From the NCBI RefSeq assembly GCF_000469345.1, contig NZ_KI271082.1, positions 1-46,020 on the forward strand: DNA of 46,020 bases, in the 5' to 3' direction. The position numbers and the translations under genes were made by a program. This document shows positions 43,363 to 46,020 of the stretch, in pieces. Numbering within the stretch: the first letter of the stretch is position 1; every line of letters starts with the position of its first letter. The notes under the pieces are model-generated. The model was given only the letters and a program-made list of their open reading frames with translations, made no database searches and was not told the origin of the DNA. This DNA is from Eubacterium ramulus ATCC 29099. Its GTDB lineage: Bacteria > Bacillota > Clostridia > Lachnospirales > Lachnospiraceae.

Positions 43363-44262
43363 TTATGCGCTGATTTTGCAACTGTTCAAGTTCTTTTCTG
43401 TCATATATCCGAGTAAAATCTGAAGCGCAGAATTCTCCTGTCCCTGCTTCCATGCCGCTGCAATTTCTGTGGAATGTTCTAACGGACAGCACTGAAATCC
43501 AGGTGCATACACGTTTCGTACCCATGAATTGCACACAGTTACACCCAGTCCATTTTCCACATTCATCAAAATGGATTCCATACTGTTCACACTGCACATA
43601 TTCGGCACAAATCCATACTTGCTGCCGATGGCACGCACACAATCCAACTGCATTTCTTCTCTGTCATCTGCCAGAACGAAAAACGTTTCCTGACGAAATT
43701 CCTCTGGTTTCCAGTTTTTCTTTCTTGTCCGAAATAAAGTATTGGAAAAAAGAATCATTTCCTGCGCTGTGTCGATGAGCATCGACTCCGCATCATACAT
43801 TTTTGCAATACGATCCTGCAGTGTAATGATCAAATCCATCTGCCCCATCTGAAAACGTGCAGACAGCTCCTGCAGCGTATATGCTTCCAGAGAAATCCTA
43901 ATACCCGGGTATTCCAGACGCATTTCTCTCAGCACTGGCTGCATATAAGTACCGATATTCCATCCATTCACATATCCGATACGGATCATTCCCCTATCCA
44001 TATCATTCAGCTGCTGTACCTGCTCTTTCGCTTCTGCAAAACACTGTTTCATCTTCTGAAATGCTTTTTCATAAATCTGGCCAGCTTCCGTCAATGCAAT
44101 ATGTTTTCCGCTTCTGTCAAAAAGCTGCGTATCCAGTTCCTTTTCCAAGCGTGCGATATTCCGGCTCAGATTAGGCTGAGAAATATAGATTTTCTCTGCC
44201 GCTTTACAAAAACTTCCTTCTTCTGCTACCGACAAAAAACTCTGTATTAACGTATCATTCAT
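43363..44262 (-). CDS. LysR-family transcriptional regulator
   Basis: 299 residues with helix-turn-helix FLSVAEEGSFCKAAEKIYIS and QPNLSRNIARLEKEL, then a two-lobed effector domain. It stands between the two-component operon and the diguanylate cyclase, both on the same strand, and its target is not evident. The LysR remnant at 37988-38314 is a relative of this protein. A possible promoter TTGTGA-N18-TATCAT lies upstream. Confidence 0.92.
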   Translation of the reverse strand: MNDTLIQSFLSVAEEGSFCKAAEKIYISQPNLSRNIARLEKELDTQLFDRSGKHIALTEAGQIYEKAFQKMKQCFAEAKEQVQQLNDMDRGMIRIGYVNGWNIGTYMQPVLREMRLEYPGIRISLEAYTLQELSARFQMGQMDLIITLQDRIAKMYDAESMLIDTAQEMILFSNTLFRTRKKNWKPEEFRQETFFVLADDREEMQLDCVRAIGSKYGFVPNMCSVNSMESILMNVENGLGVTVCNSWVRNVYAPGFQCCPLEHSTEIAAAWKQGQENSALQILLGYMTEKNLNSCKISA

Positions 44263-44417
44263 CCTATTTCTCCTATGTTATCCAGTGCTGATATCCGTGT
44301 ACCTTTTTTTCTATATTGATAACATAACAGAGAAATATGATAGCTACATGAAATCTGCTTTCACAAATCCTGTCTTTTCATCTATTCCGGCAAAAAATAC
44401 GTAAAACGTTCTCACTG

Positions 44418-45896
44418 TCAAACTTTCTCCCATTGATACAGGGAATATCCGTTTTTACCCGCACGTTTCGTCTGATACAATGCATGATCCGCCTTTCGAT
44501 AAAGATCCATAAAAGAACTTCCATGCTGGGGTGCAAAAGCAATCCCCACACTGATTGTCATCTTCTGCTCTCCCATCTCCTCCACGCGTATACTGCCAAC
44601 CTGTTTCAAAAGATTTTGAATCTTTATTTCAACCACATCTGTATTCGCTAAATTGCACATTAAAATAACAAACTCGTCTCCACCAATACGTCCTACTACA
44701 TCATACTCCCGAAATTGAGACTGTAAAAATCTGCCAAATGTCTGCAGTACTTTATCTCCTACGATATGTCCAAAATTATCATTCACAGACTTAAAATAAT
44801 CGATATCTAAAATGATAAAAGCATGCTGCCCGGCTTCTTCCTGTACAATATTTTGAATCAACCTCTGTGTAGTATCTTTATTATACAATCCGGTCAGTGC
44901 ATCTCTCTGTGTATAACGTAATAATTCCGCTTTGTCTGCACTATTTTTGCGGACAATATATATTATAAGCACTGTTACCAGAACACAGAATGCCAGCATA
45001 AATATCGCCTCATATTTTCTGATAAAAGAATAGGATTTCTGCGCTGCTTTCATCGGTACAATATAACAGATCATCCAGTCATTCATTCCAAGCGGTGTAT
45101 ATGCCAGATAATAATCTGATTTGCTAGTATCATCCAGGCCAAGCTGTACCAATCCTTCCTTTCCCTCTTTAAAGTCTGATTTCAGCATATTCAATGTCTG
45201 TGTTTGATTTATATTTTTCTCTTCATAGTAATTAAGTAAATTTCCTCCATACGAAATTTCCCTTTTCTGCTGCGAATCTCCCTCTTCCTGAGCAATAATC
45301 GTACCATCTTGTTTTACCACAAGTGTATCACCTTCTCCATAAAACAAATCATCAAACAGCATATGGCTTAGTAATGTTACATTACAAGACCCACCAAGAA
45401 TTCCGATTATTTCATTATCAGAATTATAAATAGGTACTCCCAAAACCACACGTGTCTGCTGATCCACACTGCTTTCCAATGGATCACTCAACGTCTCTTT
45501 CCCACTCATGGCTTCCTTAAAATATCTTCGGTAAGCCAAATCCTTTACTACACCATTATCATAGTGTGCGGTTCCATCAGGTTCAATCAATGCAACACGT
45601 TCTAAATCCGTCTTTTCTACAATAGCTTCTAAACGATCTATACTATTCTGCGAAATCAATGGTTCTGATTTTCCAATCTGACATGCAATTTCATTCAGGT
45701 ACTGATAATTAATATTAAATATTGTCCGCAAATGTTCACTCTGGCGTGACACATTTGTAGAAATTCGCTCCTGAGAATTTTTTGCGATCGAATGCTGTAC
45801 ACCGGAATAAAAAATAAAAATACCAACAACTAATGCAATTAGAAATATGCTGATCGCCATAATATAATCTTTTAACGTAACTGTCTTTTTTTTCAT
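44418..45896 (-). CDS. Diguanylate cyclase with extracytoplasmic Cache sensor
   Basis: 492 residues. A transmembrane helix at about 12-31, a Cache-like sensor domain at about 40-295 (ALIEPDGTAHYDNG, LAYRRYFKEAMSGKETLSDPL, RVVLGVPIYNSDNEIIGILGG), a second helix at about 298-318 and a GGDEF domain at 330-490. The active-site GGDEF is intact, and RXXD five residues before it (REYD-VVGRI) forms the product-inhibition I-site. It makes cyclic di-GMP in response to a small extracellular ligand. Confidence 0.94.
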   Translation of the reverse strand: MKKKTVTLKDYIMAISIFLIALVVGIFIFYSGVQHSIAKNSQERISTNVSRQSEHLRTIFNINYQYLNEIACQIGKSEPLISQNSIDRLEAIVEKTDLERVALIEPDGTAHYDNGVVKDLAYRRYFKEAMSGKETLSDPLESSVDQQTRVVLGVPIYNSDNEIIGILGGSCNVTLLSHMLFDDLFYGEGDTLVVKQDGTIIAQEEGDSQQKREISYGGNLLNYYEEKNINQTQTLNMLKSDFKEGKEGLVQLGLDDTSKSDYYLAYTPLGMNDWMICYIVPMKAAQKSYSFIRKYEAIFMLAFCVLVTVLIIYIVRKNSADKAELLRYTQRDALTGLYNKDTTQRLIQNIVQEEAGQHAFIILDIDYFKSVNDNFGHIVGDKVLQTFGRFLQSQFREYDVVGRIGGDEFVILMCNLANTDVVEIKIQNLLKQVGSIRVEEMGEQKMTISVGIAFAPQHGSSFMDLYRKADHALYQTKRAGKNGYSLYQWEKV

Positions 45897-45993
45897 ATTT
45901 AATATCCTCTTTGCCTGATCTAATTGCTTCTGCGGTTGTAATACAAATTATTTTAAGTTTTATATCACATCGCCAACTTTTCATTTATATTAT

Positions 45994-46018
45994 ATCATGA
46001 ACAAAAACAGTTCATGAT
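45994..46018. promoter_or_regulatory. Palindrome in the promoter of the diguanylate cyclase gene
   Basis: ATCATGAAC-N7-GTTCATGAT (arms 45994-46002 and 46010-46018). On the minus strand it runs directly into GATATAATATAAATG, a good -10 box, so the palindrome covers the -35 region and is a likely repressor operator. Confidence 0.55.
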
Positions 46019-46020
46019 TG

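Noticed and set aside
42560-43642. Response regulator extended by 131 residues at the N-terminus
   Set aside because: The extension is cysteine-rich, antisense-like sequence without domains, runs into the LysR gene, and the internal ATG begins a canonical receiver domain.

Overview
The window reads as chromosomal DNA of an anaerobic, Gram-positive gut clostridium, most likely Lachnospiraceae. Reasons: moderate-to-low GC with strong GGAGG ribosome binding sites, two AGCS-type sodium:amino-acid symporters, a glycine riboswitch, a PocR-domain AraC regulator, an OFA-type MFS carrier, an eight-gene F-type ATP synthase operon, several LysR regulators and no respiratory chain. A phloretin-hydrolase-family gene suggests a flavonoid-degrading species such as Eubacterium ramulus; that is inference from one gene, not an identification.

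Layout. 1-2 kb: a textbook sigma-54 promoter points out of the left edge towards a truncated acyl-CoA-dehydrogenase-like gene, and diverges from the gene for its probable PAS/AAA+ activator. 2-8.5 kb: an AAA-ATPase/PD-(D/E)XK protein, a riboswitch-controlled AGCS symporter (minus), a ferredoxin-domain aldo/keto reductase and a second AGCS symporter (plus). 8.7-13.8 kb: a divergent LysR gene and a four-gene operon VOC protein - SDR dehydrogenase - OFA/MFS transporter - LVIVD beta-propeller protein, which looks like a small catabolic operon for an unidentified compound, perhaps aromatic or polyphenol-derived. 14-20 kb: DEAD-box RNA helicase, MATE exporter, an AT-rich orphan membrane protein, PocR/AraC and XRE regulators. 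20.2-20.5 kb: a compact Fst-like type I toxin-antitoxin locus too small for ordinary ORF calling. 20.7-27 kb: atpBEFHAGDC on the minus strand. 27.6-30 kb: an ArsB/NhaD-SLC13-like transporter and a decayed HigBA-type module. 30-34.5 kb: ferredoxin, flavoprotein reductase, PucR and LysR regulators, all minus. 34.7-36.3 kb: a frameshifted secreted-peptide gene, a small membrane/zinc-ribbon protein and the phloretin-hydrolase-family gene. 36.3-46 kb: ECF sigma/anti-sigma pair, a LysR remnant, GntP permease, a response regulator/histidine kinase/binding-protein operon, another LysR and a diguanylate cyclase.

The intergenic DNA carries at least three dispersed palindromic repeat families. Two (here B and C) sit between genes as long terminator-like stem-loops whose inner stems differ between copies but remain paired while the apical loop is conserved. 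The third (A, about 70 bp, two tandem hairpins) occurs three times, once in the leader of the ATP synthase operon and once inside a decayed LysR gene. These repeats, the type I toxin-antitoxin locus and the possible polyphenol genes are the most unusual content.
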